From: Bacillota bacterium
Lineage (GTDB): Bacteria > Bacillota > Clostridia > Clostridiales > Clostridiaceae
Length of the DNA: 27,484 nucleotides
NCBI GenBank assembly: GCA_030706015.1
Contig: JAUZPI010000061.1
Location: 1-27,484, forward strand
Reading direction: 5' to 3'
Shown: positions 1-6,894 of the stretch, piece by piece
How positions within the stretch are numbered: position 1 is the first letter of the stretch
How the letters are laid out: each line of letters opens with the position of its first letter
Notes under the pieces: generated by a model
The model's input: only the letters and a program-made list of their open reading frames with translations
The model's database searches: none
Told to the model about the DNA's origin: nothing
Translations under genes and position numbers: made by a program

Positions 1-706
1 ATCTTGGGATTAAAGTCATATTCTTAACATATTTAGGTCTAATTAAAGCTTCATTATTTAATAGTCCAGAAACTGCAATCTCAGCCACTATCTTTGGTGA
101 CATCAGGTTCTTTTTTGAGTTTTTGTTACCTGCATTTTTGAAGAAATTGGTTTCTGTATCTCCAGGACAGAGACAGCATACATTCACATTATAGTTTCTC
201 ATCTCAAACCTTAATGCCTCAGTGAAGGATAGTACAAAAGCCTTAGTTGCACCGTAAACACTATAATATGGCAATGGATAAAAAGCTGCTATACTTGCTA
301 CATTTAGAATATAACCCTTAGAACATTTAATCAGTTCTGAAATAAAATAACGACTAAGCTTTACCAGGCTATTAACATTAAGATTAATAATTTCTGTCTG
401 TTTTTCTATATCAAGTTTTTCAAATTCACCAAAGACTGCTGCACCTGCATTATTTATAAGACAATCTACTTGAATTTCATTTTCTTTGCACCAGTTATAA
501 ATATATTTAGCTGAGTCCTCCTTAGATAAGTCCACTGATATTATTAATACTCTAACCTTAAACTCCTGCACTAATTCCTTTGCAAATTCCTCTAAACCTT
601 TCTTGCTTCTTGCCACTAGAACTAAGTTATTTCCTCTTTTCCCAAGTTCCTTAGCAATTTCTTTGCCGATTCCGCCGCTGGCACCAGTAACTAAACTAAA
701 TTTCAT
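1..706 (-). CDS. SDR family NAD(P)-dependent oxidoreductase (3' end outside window)
   Basis: Short-chain dehydrogenase/reductase, probably a cytoplasmic NAD(P)H-dependent oxidoreductase of unknown substrate. The frame is open from the ATG at 706 to the left window edge, giving about 235 residues; the C-terminus is missing. Visible motifs: the cofactor-binding TGASGGIG at residues 7-14, the structural NNAG near residue 85, and the catalytic Ser138, Tyr151 and Lys155 (YGATK). The later CPGDTETNF matches the usual PG motif after the active site. An AAGGAGGAAG ribosome binding site lies 4 bases upstream of the start. It follows a Crp/Fnr regulator gene on the same strand with a 72-base gap holding a small inverted repeat, so it may be that regulator's target. 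The family is certain; the substrate cannot be told. Confidence 0.93.
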   Translation of the reverse strand, partial: MKFSLVTGASGGIGKEIAKELGKRGNNLVLVARSKKGLEEFAKELVQEFKVRVLIISVDLSKEDSAKYIYNWCKENEIQVDCLINNAGAAVFGEFEKLDIEKQTEIINLNVNSLVKLSRYFISELIKCSKGYILNVASIAAFYPLPYYSVYGATKAFVLSFTEALRFEMRNYNVNVCCLCPGDTETNFFKNAGNKNSKKNLMSPKIVAEIAVSGLLNNEALIRPKYVKNMTLIPR

Positions 707-723
707 TTCTCTTCCTCCTTAAA

Positions 724-747
724 TTATCAAAGTTATTACCATGATAA
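724..747. promoter_or_regulatory. Inverted repeat upstream of the SDR gene, possible operator
   Basis: TTATCA at 724-729 and TGATAA at 742-747 form 6-base arms with a 12-base spacer just upstream of the SDR ribosome binding site. The neighbouring Crp/Fnr-type regulator would be the natural candidate to bind it. The arms are AT-rich and short, so chance is a real alternative, and it is not a canonical TTGAT-N4-ATCAA Fnr box. Confidence 0.25.
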
Positions 748-778
748 AATATGAGAAGGATTTTTTCATTTACATTTG

Positions 779-1390
779 TTAAGAGTTTTTCAATTTGTTT
801 CTTATCCTGCTTAGGGATACAGCTGATATACCTAGATATGACGCAATATAGCTTTGATTGATTCGTTCCTCCACTTCAGGATAATTCTTTTTAAAATTAT
901 TATATCTTTCTGTTGCAGTTTCCATTAAAAAGCTACTTTCCCTTTCTTCCTTGTAAATCAAGATTTGATCTTGTATTTTCTTTACAAGCTTTAACCAAAG
1001 GCTGCTGTCTTCTATCATTTTTTCAAAAGAATCATAATCTGCAACCATTAATACACAATCTTCTAAGGCTTCTATGTAATATTTTGATTCCTTTTTTAAA
1101 AGCAAGCCTGCATAGGAACATACAGAACCCTCAAAGGAAAAAAACTTTGTAATATCATTACCTTTCCTATCAATATAATAACACCTTAAAGCTCCCGAAA
1201 CATTAAAACCTAATCTATCAGGAATCTCTCCTTCCCTGAGGAAAAACTCTTTTTTAGCTAATTTTACAGGTTTAAAAATCTCAACTGCACTTCTTTTTTC
1301 AGCTTCACTAATCTTTATACCAGACATCTTTTCTATAAAACTAAACATTAGATTATAATAATCGGGGGTGTTAAGCATATCCATTTTCAT
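779..1390 (-). CDS. Crp/Fnr family transcriptional regulator
   Basis: Predicted cytoplasmic DNA-binding regulator of 203 residues. Residues about 25-130 resemble a cyclic-nucleotide-binding beta-roll (REGEIPDRLGFNVSGALRCYY, then FSFEGSVCSY), and residues about 175-200 form a winged-helix HTH (YIASYLGISAVSLSRIR). The usual cAMP phosphate-binding RxS signature is not obvious, and there is no N-terminal Fe-S cysteine cluster, so it is a divergent member with an unknown signal. The start overlaps the last 20 bases of the GNAT gene upstream, suggesting co-transcription. Met codons at residues 3 and 5 are alternative starts because the ribosome binding site (GAAAGAT) is weak. The SDR gene is directly downstream. 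Confidence 0.88.
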   Translation of the reverse strand: MKMDMLNTPDYYNLMFSFIEKMSGIKISEAEKRSAVEIFKPVKLAKKEFFLREGEIPDRLGFNVSGALRCYYIDRKGNDITKFFSFEGSVCSYAGLLLKKESKYYIEALEDCVLMVADYDSFEKMIEDSSLWLKLVKKIQDQILIYKEERESSFLMETATERYNNFKKNYPEVEERINQSYIASYLGISAVSLSRIRNKLKNS

Positions 1391-1904
1391 ATCTTTCTTT
1401 AGGAAAAATCATAGCTATATTCGTCCATTTCTCTTCCTGAAATTCTGATGCATTTTCAATTATTTTTTCTACGATAAATCCTACCTTTTTGTAACATGCC
1501 ATGGCTCGTTTGTTAAAATCATAAACATTAAGTCTTATTGTTTCTAAGCCCATTTCTTCAAAACTTATTTTAAGCAGCTTATTTAAGACCTCAGAACCTA
1601 TACCCTTACCTCTTAATTCTGGGTTTCCAATAACAACTCTTCCAATTACTGCTGTTTTTAATTCATAATCTATTCGTATTAACTGTATATGTCCTATAAC
1701 CTTATTGTCTTCACCGTCAACTACTTTGAATATTTTTTTGTCTGAGTATTCTTTACCTGCAATTTCTATATCCTTTAAAAGCTGCTCCTTTAGTGAAGCC
1801 ATCTTATAAATAGGACCACAGGACATAAGCAGGAACCTTGCATCTGGTATCCAAGAAATAAATTGTTCAATTTCTTCTTCTTGAAACTTTTCTAATCTGT
1901 ACAT
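1371..1904 (-). CDS. GNAT family N-acetyltransferase (RimJ/RimL type)
   Basis: Acetyl-CoA-dependent N-acetyltransferase of 177 residues, acceptor unknown. The fold signature is clear: beta strands around IGHIQLIRIDYE, the acetyl-CoA pyrophosphate loop RGKGIG near residue 99, and the C-terminal YDFNKRAMACYKKVGF typical of RimJ/RimL-like enzymes. The ATG at 1904 is preceded by AGAGGTGTTAT, a usable ribosome binding site. It is first in a minus-strand run GNAT, Crp/Fnr, SDR, overlapping the Crp/Fnr start by 20 bases. A TATAAT-like box at 1975-1970 lacks a good -35 element, so the promoter is uncertain. Acceptor could be a protein N-terminus or a small amine. Confidence 0.92.
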   Translation of the reverse strand: MYRLEKFQEEEIEQFISWIPDARFLLMSCGPIYKMASLKEQLLKDIEIAGKEYSDKKIFKVVDGEDNKVIGHIQLIRIDYELKTAVIGRVVIGNPELRGKGIGSEVLNKLLKISFEEMGLETIRLNVYDFNKRAMACYKKVGFIVEKIIENASEFQEEKWTNIAMIFPKERYENGYA

Positions 1905-2036
1905 ATAACACCTCTAATCCTAAGATTTCTAGGAAATTATGTATCCACTAATCCTTAACCTATATATGGATTATACACCATAAAATTGTATACTTCTATA
2001 GAAATTAGTACGCCAAATACAGATACGAATTATAAA

Positions 2037-2075
2037 AGGTGCCCTTAATTATTAGGACACCTGATTTTTTTCTAT
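2037..2075. terminator. Bidirectional hairpin terminator
   Basis: AGGTGCCC (2037-2044) pairs with GGACACCT (2055-2062) across a 10-base AT loop. It is followed on the plus strand by a run of seven T, and on the minus strand by TTTTA. Read on the minus strand the one imperfect position becomes a G-U pair. It lies downstream of the Xre-type gene and the nested hairpin element, so it probably ends that transcript. Confidence 0.6.
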
Positions 2076-2082
2076 ATTTAAT

Positions 2083-2201
2083 TTATCCGATGACTACCAG
2101 CCGTAATACTCCCGCTTCTTTAAGCGGGAGATAACGGCTGCTATGTCTGGATAACGATTTCCCCTAAAGGATAACAATTTCTAAGTGTCCTTGACACTAA
2201 G
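2083..2201 (-). mobile_element. Nested hairpin resembling the IS200/IS605 right end / TnpB omega-RNA, transposase absent
   Basis: Read on the minus strand, the segment folds into one coaxial structure. TTATCC (2154-2149) pairs with GGATAA (2088-2083), GAC with GTC inside it, CAGCCGT (2140-2134) with ACGGCTG (2104-2098), and CTCCCGCTT (2130-2122) with AAGCGGGAG (2117-2109). Upstream, CTTAGTGTC and GACACTTAG (2201-2181) form another hairpin overlapping the stop codon of the Xre-type gene. The layout recalls the 3' ends of Clostridium IS605-family tnpB genes, which double as omega-RNA scaffolds; that identification is from memory. No tnpA or tnpB sequence is present. It may be a solo remnant, a short non-autonomous element, or an unrelated structured RNA. 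Confidence 0.5.
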
Positions 2202-3030
2202 AACTCTGTTTATGACTTCTTGTATATGCTGCTGCAGCTAATACAACAGCCAGAAAAATAGATGCTAATGTGCAACTAAGTGTAGAAACATTATTATGCC
2301 CAGGTTTATTTAAAAATCCCTCAATTAATTTATTTACACCAATATTAACAACTACACCAAACAAAACAATAGCCGCGGTTGAGCAATAAAGCCTATCAAT
2401 TTTAGTATAGTTAAATATTATCATGGAAAGCCCCAGTGCTATAATAGACAATATCGTTATTGGTAACGCTAGATTCATTGCCCATCCCTTAACTGGCGAA
2501 AGATATTCTACTAAAAACAAATAAGGTATTAAGGTTACAGTTAGACCGCATAATAATCCTATTGCTTTAAACTTTTTAAATTTAAGTAAAGGAACTGTAC
2601 TTGCTAATAAAATAATTAAAGCCCCTATGGGATATAATGACCAACTAATGGTATTGTTAATTAGGTAATTACACAATACACAGATAAATGATGTTAAGAT
2701 AAAAACAATGACCATAAGCAAAATAGCTATATTGCCTTTTTTCACCGCAGCCTTATTATAATATTTAACCGTTTCATCTATAGCCGCTGCTGCTGGATCG
2801 ATATGATTATTTATTACTATACTTCGCTCACCGTTTAATAGTTCAGTAACCGTAACACCTAGTATCTCAGCCAAAACAGGAGCTGTAGTTATTTCAGGAT
2901 AGCCCTCACCAGTTTCCCATTTTGATATTGCTTTATTAGTAACATTAAGTTTGTCCGCCAAGTCCTTTTGAGTCATTGCCTTTTCTTTTCGCAGACTGGC
3001 AATAAAACTGCCGACTTTTTTATTATCCAT
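2197..3030 (-). CDS. Xre-family HTH regulator with C-terminal membrane domain
   Basis: Predicted membrane-anchored transcriptional regulator of 277 residues. Residues about 5-65 form a lambda-repressor-like HTH (LRKEKAMTQKDLADKL, then AISKWETGEGYPE). A linker leads into five or six hydrophobic helices from about residue 100 to the end. The family with an Xre domain plus a polytopic membrane tail is common in Firmicutes and often responds to envelope stress or controls a neighbouring transporter; the signal here is unknown. The start at 3030 is chosen because GGGAGG sits 7 bases upstream; the in-frame ATG at 3045 lies before that site and is unlikely. The stop codon abuts the hairpin element at 2083-2201, so the C-terminus may have been set by an insertion. 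Confidence 0.85.
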   Translation of the reverse strand: MDNKKVGSFIASLRKEKAMTQKDLADKLNVTNKAISKWETGEGYPEITTAPVLAEILGVTVTELLNGERSIVINNHIDPAAAAIDETVKYYNKAAVKKGNIAILLMVIVFILTSFICVLCNYLINNTISWSLYPIGALIILLASTVPLLKFKKFKAIGLLCGLTVTLIPYLFLVEYLSPVKGWAMNLALPITILSIIALGLSMIIFNYTKIDRLYCSTAAIVLFGVVVNIGVNKLIEGFLNKPGHNNVSTLSCTLASIFLAVVLAAAAYTRSHKQSS

Positions 3031-3065
3031 AAATAAACCTCCCATGCCACATCATTACAATTGAA

Positions 3066-3095
3066 ATCATACCATAAATCATCTTAAATCCGCAA
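3066..3095 (-). promoter_or_regulatory. Possible promoter of the Xre-type gene
   Basis: On the minus strand TTGCGG (3095-3090) is separated by 18 bases from TATGAT (3071-3066), about 36 bases before the chosen start codon at 3030. The match to sigma-A consensus is moderate. Confidence 0.4.
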
Positions 3096-3141
3096 TCTAC
3101 GTGTGCTTGACCTTGTCTACGAAAAGTAGAATCCAGCATTT

Positions 3142-3900
3142 TTAAGGCTTTCTAGCAATAATTAAATACCTATGTCCTATAGTATCCACATAACCCTGCT
3201 TTTCTAGCTTTTGCTGTAAGCTTTTAAGCTTACTAAAACATCTCTCTACTGAAAACTCAGGAAACTCCCATTGAATTATTTTTGCATAATAAACTAATGC
3301 ACCAATATCATAGAAATATATTTTAGGGAAGTGTTCCTCTTTCTTAATTATGTTCCACCCAAAACCCTTAGCCCCCTCTAATGCCTCCTTAAGATTTTCA
3401 GGCAAGCGCTCTATTTCAGGGTACTTGTCCAATAAAAAACTTGATAATTCCCTATTATTGTTTTCTCCAATTTGTTGAGTAATAAATATTCCACCTGGTT
3501 TTAATATGCGGTTTACTTCCGATAAATAATATGCTTCATGTCTATTTATAATAAGATCAAAGAAATTATCCTTAAATGGTAATTTGCAATCATCTTGAAC
3601 TGCTCTAACTTCAATTCCATGAGGAGCCAAGGTTTGTCTGCTCAGCTCAATATTAGGTAGATAGGCTTCCGTAGCGTAGGTTTTTCCCACTGATGGATTT
3701 ATAGATAATAAAAATTCTCCACCACCTGTGCCCATATCAAGCATCACTTTATCGTCACTTATATAGCTTTCAACTATTTTCTTATAATCCCAAGGTAAAG
3801 CTTCCTCTTTAGAACGACTATCTATATATGAAAAATCCCATCCTTTAAAAGAATGTTTTTCTTCCTTCTTCCAGATTTCTTTTAAATACTCTAAATTCAT
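3142..3900 (-). CDS. Class I SAM-dependent methyltransferase
   Basis: S-adenosylmethionine-dependent methyltransferase of 252 residues, target unknown, cytoplasmic. Motif I is LDMGTGGGEF near residues 54-63. A post-I acidic position is seen in TYATEAYLPN, motif II in DNFFDLIINRHEAYY, and motif III in LKPGGIFITQQ. The N-terminal FKGWDFSYIDSR region is a conserved feature of this subgroup. AAGGAG precedes the ATG by about 10 bases. The 130 bases upstream hold a 12-codon leader ORF and rival hairpins, a layout used by some antibiotic-resistance methyltransferases; the family itself does not prove such a role. Confidence 0.9.
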   Translation of the reverse strand: MNLEYLKEIWKKEEKHSFKGWDFSYIDSRSKEEALPWDYKKIVESYISDDKVMLDMGTGGGEFLLSINPSVGKTYATEAYLPNIELSRQTLAPHGIEVRAVQDDCKLPFKDNFFDLIINRHEAYYLSEVNRILKPGGIFITQQIGENNNRELSSFLLDKYPEIERLPENLKEALEGAKGFGWNIIKKEEHFPKIYFYDIGALVYYAKIIQWEFPEFSVERCFSKLKSLQQKLEKQGYVDTIGHRYLIIARKP

Positions 3901-3934
3901 TACACTACACTCCTTAAAAATATTCTTTTTTAAT

Positions 3935-4005
3935 GGTGCAGCTTACTGATAACATTTTTAATTAGCTCGATACAATCTGTTATCAGATTTAATACTGCAC
4001 CGAGC
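3935..4005 (-). promoter_or_regulatory. Structured leader with rival hairpins before the methyltransferase
   Basis: On the minus strand, GGTGCAG (4001-3995) and CTGATAACA (3986-3978) can pair perfectly with CTGCACC (3941-3935) and TGTTATCAG (3954-3946), a 7+9 bp stem with an internal loop. Alternatively ATCTG/CAGAT (3988-3984 with 3979-3975) and GCTCG/CGAGC (4005-4001 with 3969-3965) form a different fold using the same bases. The two folds exclude each other. No U-tract follows, so simple transcription termination is not supported; control of translation is more likely if the element is real. Confidence 0.5.
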
Positions 4006-4027
4006 AGTTACCTAGTTTAAGTTTCAT
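3989..4027 (-). CDS. Putative 12-residue leader peptide upstream of the methyltransferase
   Basis: ATG at 4027 opens a 12-codon frame, MKLKLGNCSVQY, ending in TAA at 3989. AAAGGGG lies 8 bases before the ATG. The last five codons overlap the 5' arms of both rival hairpins downstream, as expected when a ribosome on the leader decides which fold forms. The ORF is very short and its translation is inferred from position only. Confidence 0.35.
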   Translation of the reverse strand: MKLKLGNCSVQY

Positions 4028-4077
4028 AAAATCCGCCCCTTTTTACTTTCTTACAACAACGTTTTTTCATCTATATT

Positions 4078-4263
4078 TTAAACATTATTATCCTGTTTAT
4101 TTTCTAACTTATTTAAGATATCATCTATTTTCTTATCCATCTCTTTATTTCTTTTGATAAAATTCTGATAACCTTTGATACCTCTATATATAGCTACAAT
4201 GATTGCAAGTAAGATCATAATATTAATAATTGTTGCAAATATAGAAAAAATATTACTTCCCAT
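4078..4263 (-). CDS. Small single-pass membrane protein with coiled-coil tail
   Basis: Protein of 61 residues, family not recognised. Residues about 5-27 form one strongly hydrophobic membrane helix, followed by basic IYRGIKGYQNFIKRNK, which suggests the C-terminus stays in the cytoplasm. Residues about 40-57 (MDKKIDDILNKLENK) have heptad character and could form a short coiled coil. The start is supported by AAAGGATG 5 to 6 bases upstream of the ATG. It may be transcribed with the methyltransferase leader region downstream or separately; a role as a small modulator of a membrane complex is only a guess. Confidence 0.7.
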   Translation of the reverse strand: MGSNIFSIFATIINIMILLAIIVAIYRGIKGYQNFIKRNKEMDKKIDDILNKLENKQDNNV

Positions 4264-4281
4264 TTAATTCATCCTTTCTAT

Positions 4282-4586
4282 TCATCCTAACTGTTCCAAT
4301 TTATTTAGCCACCAATCTTTGTCCATGGCAATTATGGGTATTGGCAACGTAACGATATATTCATTGTTTATCTCTATTCTTTCTAAAATTCCTGTGTATA
4401 TCATATCAATATATATCCTAAAAGGTTTTACTTTTCTTCCAATGGCCTTTTATCAATAAGACCATATATACATGCTACAAAAACAGAAAAATTTAATGAA
4501 TCATCATGCGATATGATAATACTCCATGATGGTGCCTCTTCCATTTTCGCCATTTTATTATCCCTAAATTCTATTACTTCACACAT
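4282..4586 (-). pseudogene. Frameshifted small gene, family not recognised
   Basis: Two minus-strand reading frames join into one plausible protein of about 100 residues. Frame one runs from ATG 4586 (MCEVIEFRDNKMAKMEEAPS, through FVACIYGLIDKR) to TAA at 4428. A second frame, shifted by one base, continues without a stop from about 4440 to TGA at 4282, with RKVKPFRIYIDMIYTG and a terminal DKDWWLNKLEQLG. Codon use and composition look coding on both sides, and neither half has a convincing alternative start or end. One inserted base near 4430-4450 would restore a single frame. It is either a real disabled gene or a sequencing error. The small membrane protein gene follows 18 bases downstream. 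Confidence 0.6.
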
Positions 4587-4687
4587 GCCCACTTTTCTAC
4601 TAAACTAATGCCAATGACAGAGTAGCTTTTTCAACTATATTGTACCATACCCTATAATTTACACAAAATAAAAACTTTTGTAGCACA

Positions 4688-4716
4688 TTGAATACCTTTC
4701 CAACATTTTGTATAAT
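4688..4716 (+). promoter_or_regulatory. Sigma-A-type promoter
   Basis: TTGAAT (4688-4693), a 17-base spacer and a perfect TATAAT (4711-4716) lie 39 bases before the ATG at 4755, predicting a leader of about 32 bases with AAGGGAG as ribosome binding site. Confidence 0.8.
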
Positions 4717-4754
4717 TAATACACTCTAAAATATAAACTTAAGGGAGAAAAAAT

Positions 4755-5420
4755 ATGAGACGAGTTACTATTGGTTTAATTACAGTATTTGTTATATTAT
4801 TGGGCGTATTTATAGTCTATCCATTTACTAGTTATCATCTGCTGGAAAAATACTCTGTATCTAATGATGGCACAATAGTTACTAGTGAAAACGGACAAGT
4901 ATACTTATATGACAATTCTATGGCTTTAGAAGCTGTTTCTCTAGGAAAAAGAATAGGTAGAACCAATAATTCTGGCACTGTTTATGAAATAAAAGGCCAA
5001 CCTAATCATGATTGGATTGCATTTAATAGCACTGATGAAATGGGTATTACTCAAATAGTTCATAAAAAACAAGTAAAACCTTTTGAAATAGATGATAAAA
5101 AAATTAAACAGCTTCGTTTAGTTGAAAATAAAGGATTAAAACAAGCACTAGGGGTGGCAGTTGCCTCTACTGAAAAAACGGATATATTAGAAGAGCTTAA
5201 AAGCACTATAGGTGAAACTGGTAAGCCTGAAAGTATCAGCTCAAGTAATATTTTGTCACTACAAATGTTATTCGATGAATATAAAGGAATTGCTTACGTA
5301 GACTTTGCTATAATCTCAGAGGATAATACAGTCTATATATCTAAATTCAATGATGAAAATTTAGTTAAGGCAGGACCTTTATTAAGTAATTGGATACTCA
5401 AGAATGCACCAAAACATTAA
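4755..5420 (+). CDS. Membrane-anchored extracytoplasmic protein of unknown function
   Basis: Protein of 221 residues, family not recognised. Residues about 5-27 are a hydrophobic segment after a short basic start (MRR), acting as signal anchor or uncleaved signal peptide. There is no lipobox cysteine. The rest is hydrophilic and likely outside the membrane, with beta-rich stretches (GTIVTSENGQVYLYDN; GTVYEIKGQPNHDWIAF) and a second half rich in Lys and Glu. It is one of few plus-strand genes here and has its own strong promoter and a hairpin terminator, so it is a single-gene unit. AAGGGAG is placed 7 bases before the ATG. Confidence 0.8.
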   Translation: MRRVTIGLITVFVILLGVFIVYPFTSYHLLEKYSVSNDGTIVTSENGQVYLYDNSMALEAVSLGKRIGRTNNSGTVYEIKGQPNHDWIAFNSTDEMGITQIVHKKQVKPFEIDDKKIKQLRLVENKGLKQALGVAVASTEKTDILEELKSTIGETGKPESISSSNILSLQMLFDEYKGIAYVDFAIISEDNTVYISKFNDENLVKAGPLLSNWILKNAPKH

Positions 5421-5438
5421 CCCTATATGATCTATAAA

Positions 5439-5468
5439 AAATTCTGCAGTATGTTGGCTGCAGAATTT
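5439..5468. terminator. Hairpin terminator between convergent genes
   Basis: AAATTCTGCAG (5439-5449) and CTGCAGAATTT (5458-5468) form an 11-bp perfect stem with an 8-base loop. On the minus strand it is followed by a run of T (TTTTTTATAG), so it is a good terminator for the LysE-family gene. The plus-strand tail TTTAG is weaker but probably serves the gene ending at 5420. Confidence 0.8.
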
Positions 5469-5508
5469 AGTTCGCCTCGATATCTAAAGGGTTTATTGTT
5501 ATCTTCAT

Positions 5509-6093
5509 CTAAAAGGCTAGTCTTAGGCTATTTGCGAAGAAACTTATTCCAAAGCCTATAAGGCAGATTGCCAGAACAATAATTATAACTTTGTACACTT
5601 TTATATTAATTAGATGTCGTGTCTTACTTACAAGAGCAGCAACAAAGGTAAACCATGAAATATCTGATAAGATATGTCCTATATAAAACACTACAATACC
5701 CATAATACCAAAGGAATTATAGGAACTCATTATTAGAGCTAAACCAACAACAGACCACCATACAATAAAGAATGGATTAGATCCACTTAATACCGCACCG
5801 GCAAGCATCATATTTCCACTGCTATGGCTCTCATTTCTTTTAATCTCTAGTGAAACTTTATTCAAGTAGACATCCCTTATCATACCTAACCCCATATAGC
5901 CTAACACCAAGCCTCCTACTATTCCTAAAATAGTCTTAGCCATATCAGCAGCAAGATATTTTGCCGCTCCCATGAATAATAATATTACTAAAAGCATTTC
6001 AAGAATAGCATGGCCAATTGACACAAGTATCCCCGATTTTACACCATGCTGCAGACTTTTGTCCACAGTATAGGTAAACATAGAACCAGGCAT
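5509..6093 (-). CDS. LysE family transporter, N-terminus lost to a probable frameshift
   Basis: Inner-membrane exporter of the LysE/RhtB superfamily; these proteins export amino acids or related metabolites. The frame gives 194 residues with about five membrane helices, including the family-typical MPGSMFTYTV start of the conserved region and SGSNPFFIVWW in the middle. Normal members have about 15-20 residues and part of helix 1 before the PG motif. Here an in-frame TGA lies 10 codons upstream. A one-base shift connects to an ATG at 6143 (MKQLVTIEIVIV), preceded by AAGGA, which would give about 210 residues. The intact gene therefore probably spanned 5509-6143, and this copy is frameshifted near 6105-6115 or contains a base-call error. 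No good ribosome binding site precedes 6093. Confidence 0.75.
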   Translation of the reverse strand: MPGSMFTYTVDKSLQHGVKSGILVSIGHAILEMLLVILLFMGAAKYLAADMAKTILGIVGGLVLGYMGLGMIRDVYLNKVSLEIKRNESHSSGNMMLAGAVLSGSNPFFIVWWSVVGLALIMSSYNSFGIMGIVVFYIGHILSDISWFTFVAALVSKTRHLINIKVYKVIIIVLAICLIGFGISFFANSLRLAF

Positions 6094-6229
6094 AATTGCT
6101 CCAGATTTACTATAACTATTTCAATTGTAACCAACTGTTTCATCTTTAAGGATTTCCTTCTTTAGTACTATATTATTAGTCTTCTTTCCATAGTTTTATC
6201 TTATCAAATTCAAAATAATATCTATATAC

Positions 6230-6257
6230 ATTTTAGAAATATTAATAAAGCTGTTAA
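6230..6257 (-). promoter_or_regulatory. Possible promoter of the LysE-family gene
   Basis: On the minus strand TTAACA (6257-6252), a 16-base spacer and TAAAAT (6235-6230) lie about 87 bases before the upstream ATG at 6143. Moderate consensus match in an AT-rich divergent intergenic region. Confidence 0.35.
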
Positions 6258-6403
6258 AACTTACGAACACTTTTAGGACAAGTTTCATAATATATAATAC
6301 GAATAAAATCTCCTATACTACATAGAAGATCAAATTCTGCCGATAAAATTTTAGACAAGCATTAGTTTTGATTTTCTAAATAATAATATAGGAGGTTAAA
6401 TAT

Positions 6404-6850
6404 ATGTCATGCTCAAGCAGTCACTCTAGCCCTCATTCTGGTTCCCACTGCGGTTCTCACCCTGGTAACATCTGCAGAGAATTTGCCAGAATACTTGGTG
6501 CCGAAATCTTGACTTCTACAAATAATTTGTGTGCTGTAACCTTTTTGAGAAATATAGAAGCAGAAATATTAGGAAGACCAACACATTCACCATTAGCTTT
6601 AGCTGCTTTGTTCTCCTTTGAAGATGTAGATAGCCAAGGCAGAGCTTTAAATTTAGGAGAAACAGTTATCCTTCAAGAGGAAATTAATGAATTTATCACT
6701 ATCCTTAGAGAGCATAACATTAAAGTTACAGCTCTTCACAACCACTGGTTATTTGACCGTCCAAGATTAATGTATATTCATTTTGAATCTATAGACAACC
6801 CATTAGCTTTTGCAAGAAAAGTAGCAGATGCTCTTCAAGTTTTAAGATAA
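6404..6850 (+). CDS. DUF1259 (LppY/LpqO-like) protein with His/Ser/Cys-rich N-terminus
   Basis: Protein of 148 residues, probably cytoplasmic since no signal peptide or membrane helix is seen. Residues about 24-146 match DUF1259: CREFARILGAEI, LNLGETVILQEEINEF, and the conserved HNHWLFDRPRLMYIHF near residues 112-127, whose histidines look like metal ligands. The first 22 residues are almost only Ser, His, Gly, Pro and Cys, with four His and two Cys, which suggests a metal-binding tail; that is inference. The biochemical function of DUF1259 is unknown. A perfect AGGAGG sits 8 bases before the ATG. It is a single-gene unit between divergent and convergent neighbours. No clear promoter was picked out upstream. 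Confidence 0.88.
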   Translation: MSCSSSHSSPHSGSHCGSHPGNICREFARILGAEILTSTNNLCAVTFLRNIEAEILGRPTHSPLALAALFSFEDVDSQGRALNLGETVILQEEINEFITILREHNIKVTALHNHWLFDRPRLMYIHFESIDNPLAFARKVADALQVLR

Positions 6851-6859
6851 TTCAATACT

Positions 6860-6889
6860 GGATACCTATGGAGTAATCTATAGGTACCC
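6860..6889. terminator. Weak hairpin between convergent genes
   Basis: GGATACCTAT (6860-6869) and ATAGGTACCC (6880-6889) pair with one mismatch over a 10-base loop, 9 bases after the DUF1259 stop and 5 bases beyond the DUF2812 stop on the other strand. No strong T-run follows on either strand. Confidence 0.4.
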
Positions 6890-6894
6890 TTAGA

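Noticed and set aside
2098..2140. Reading the GC-rich hairpin as a simple terminator of the Xre-type gene
   Set aside because: It has outer nested stems and no T-run after it; a separate normal terminator follows at 2037-2075.
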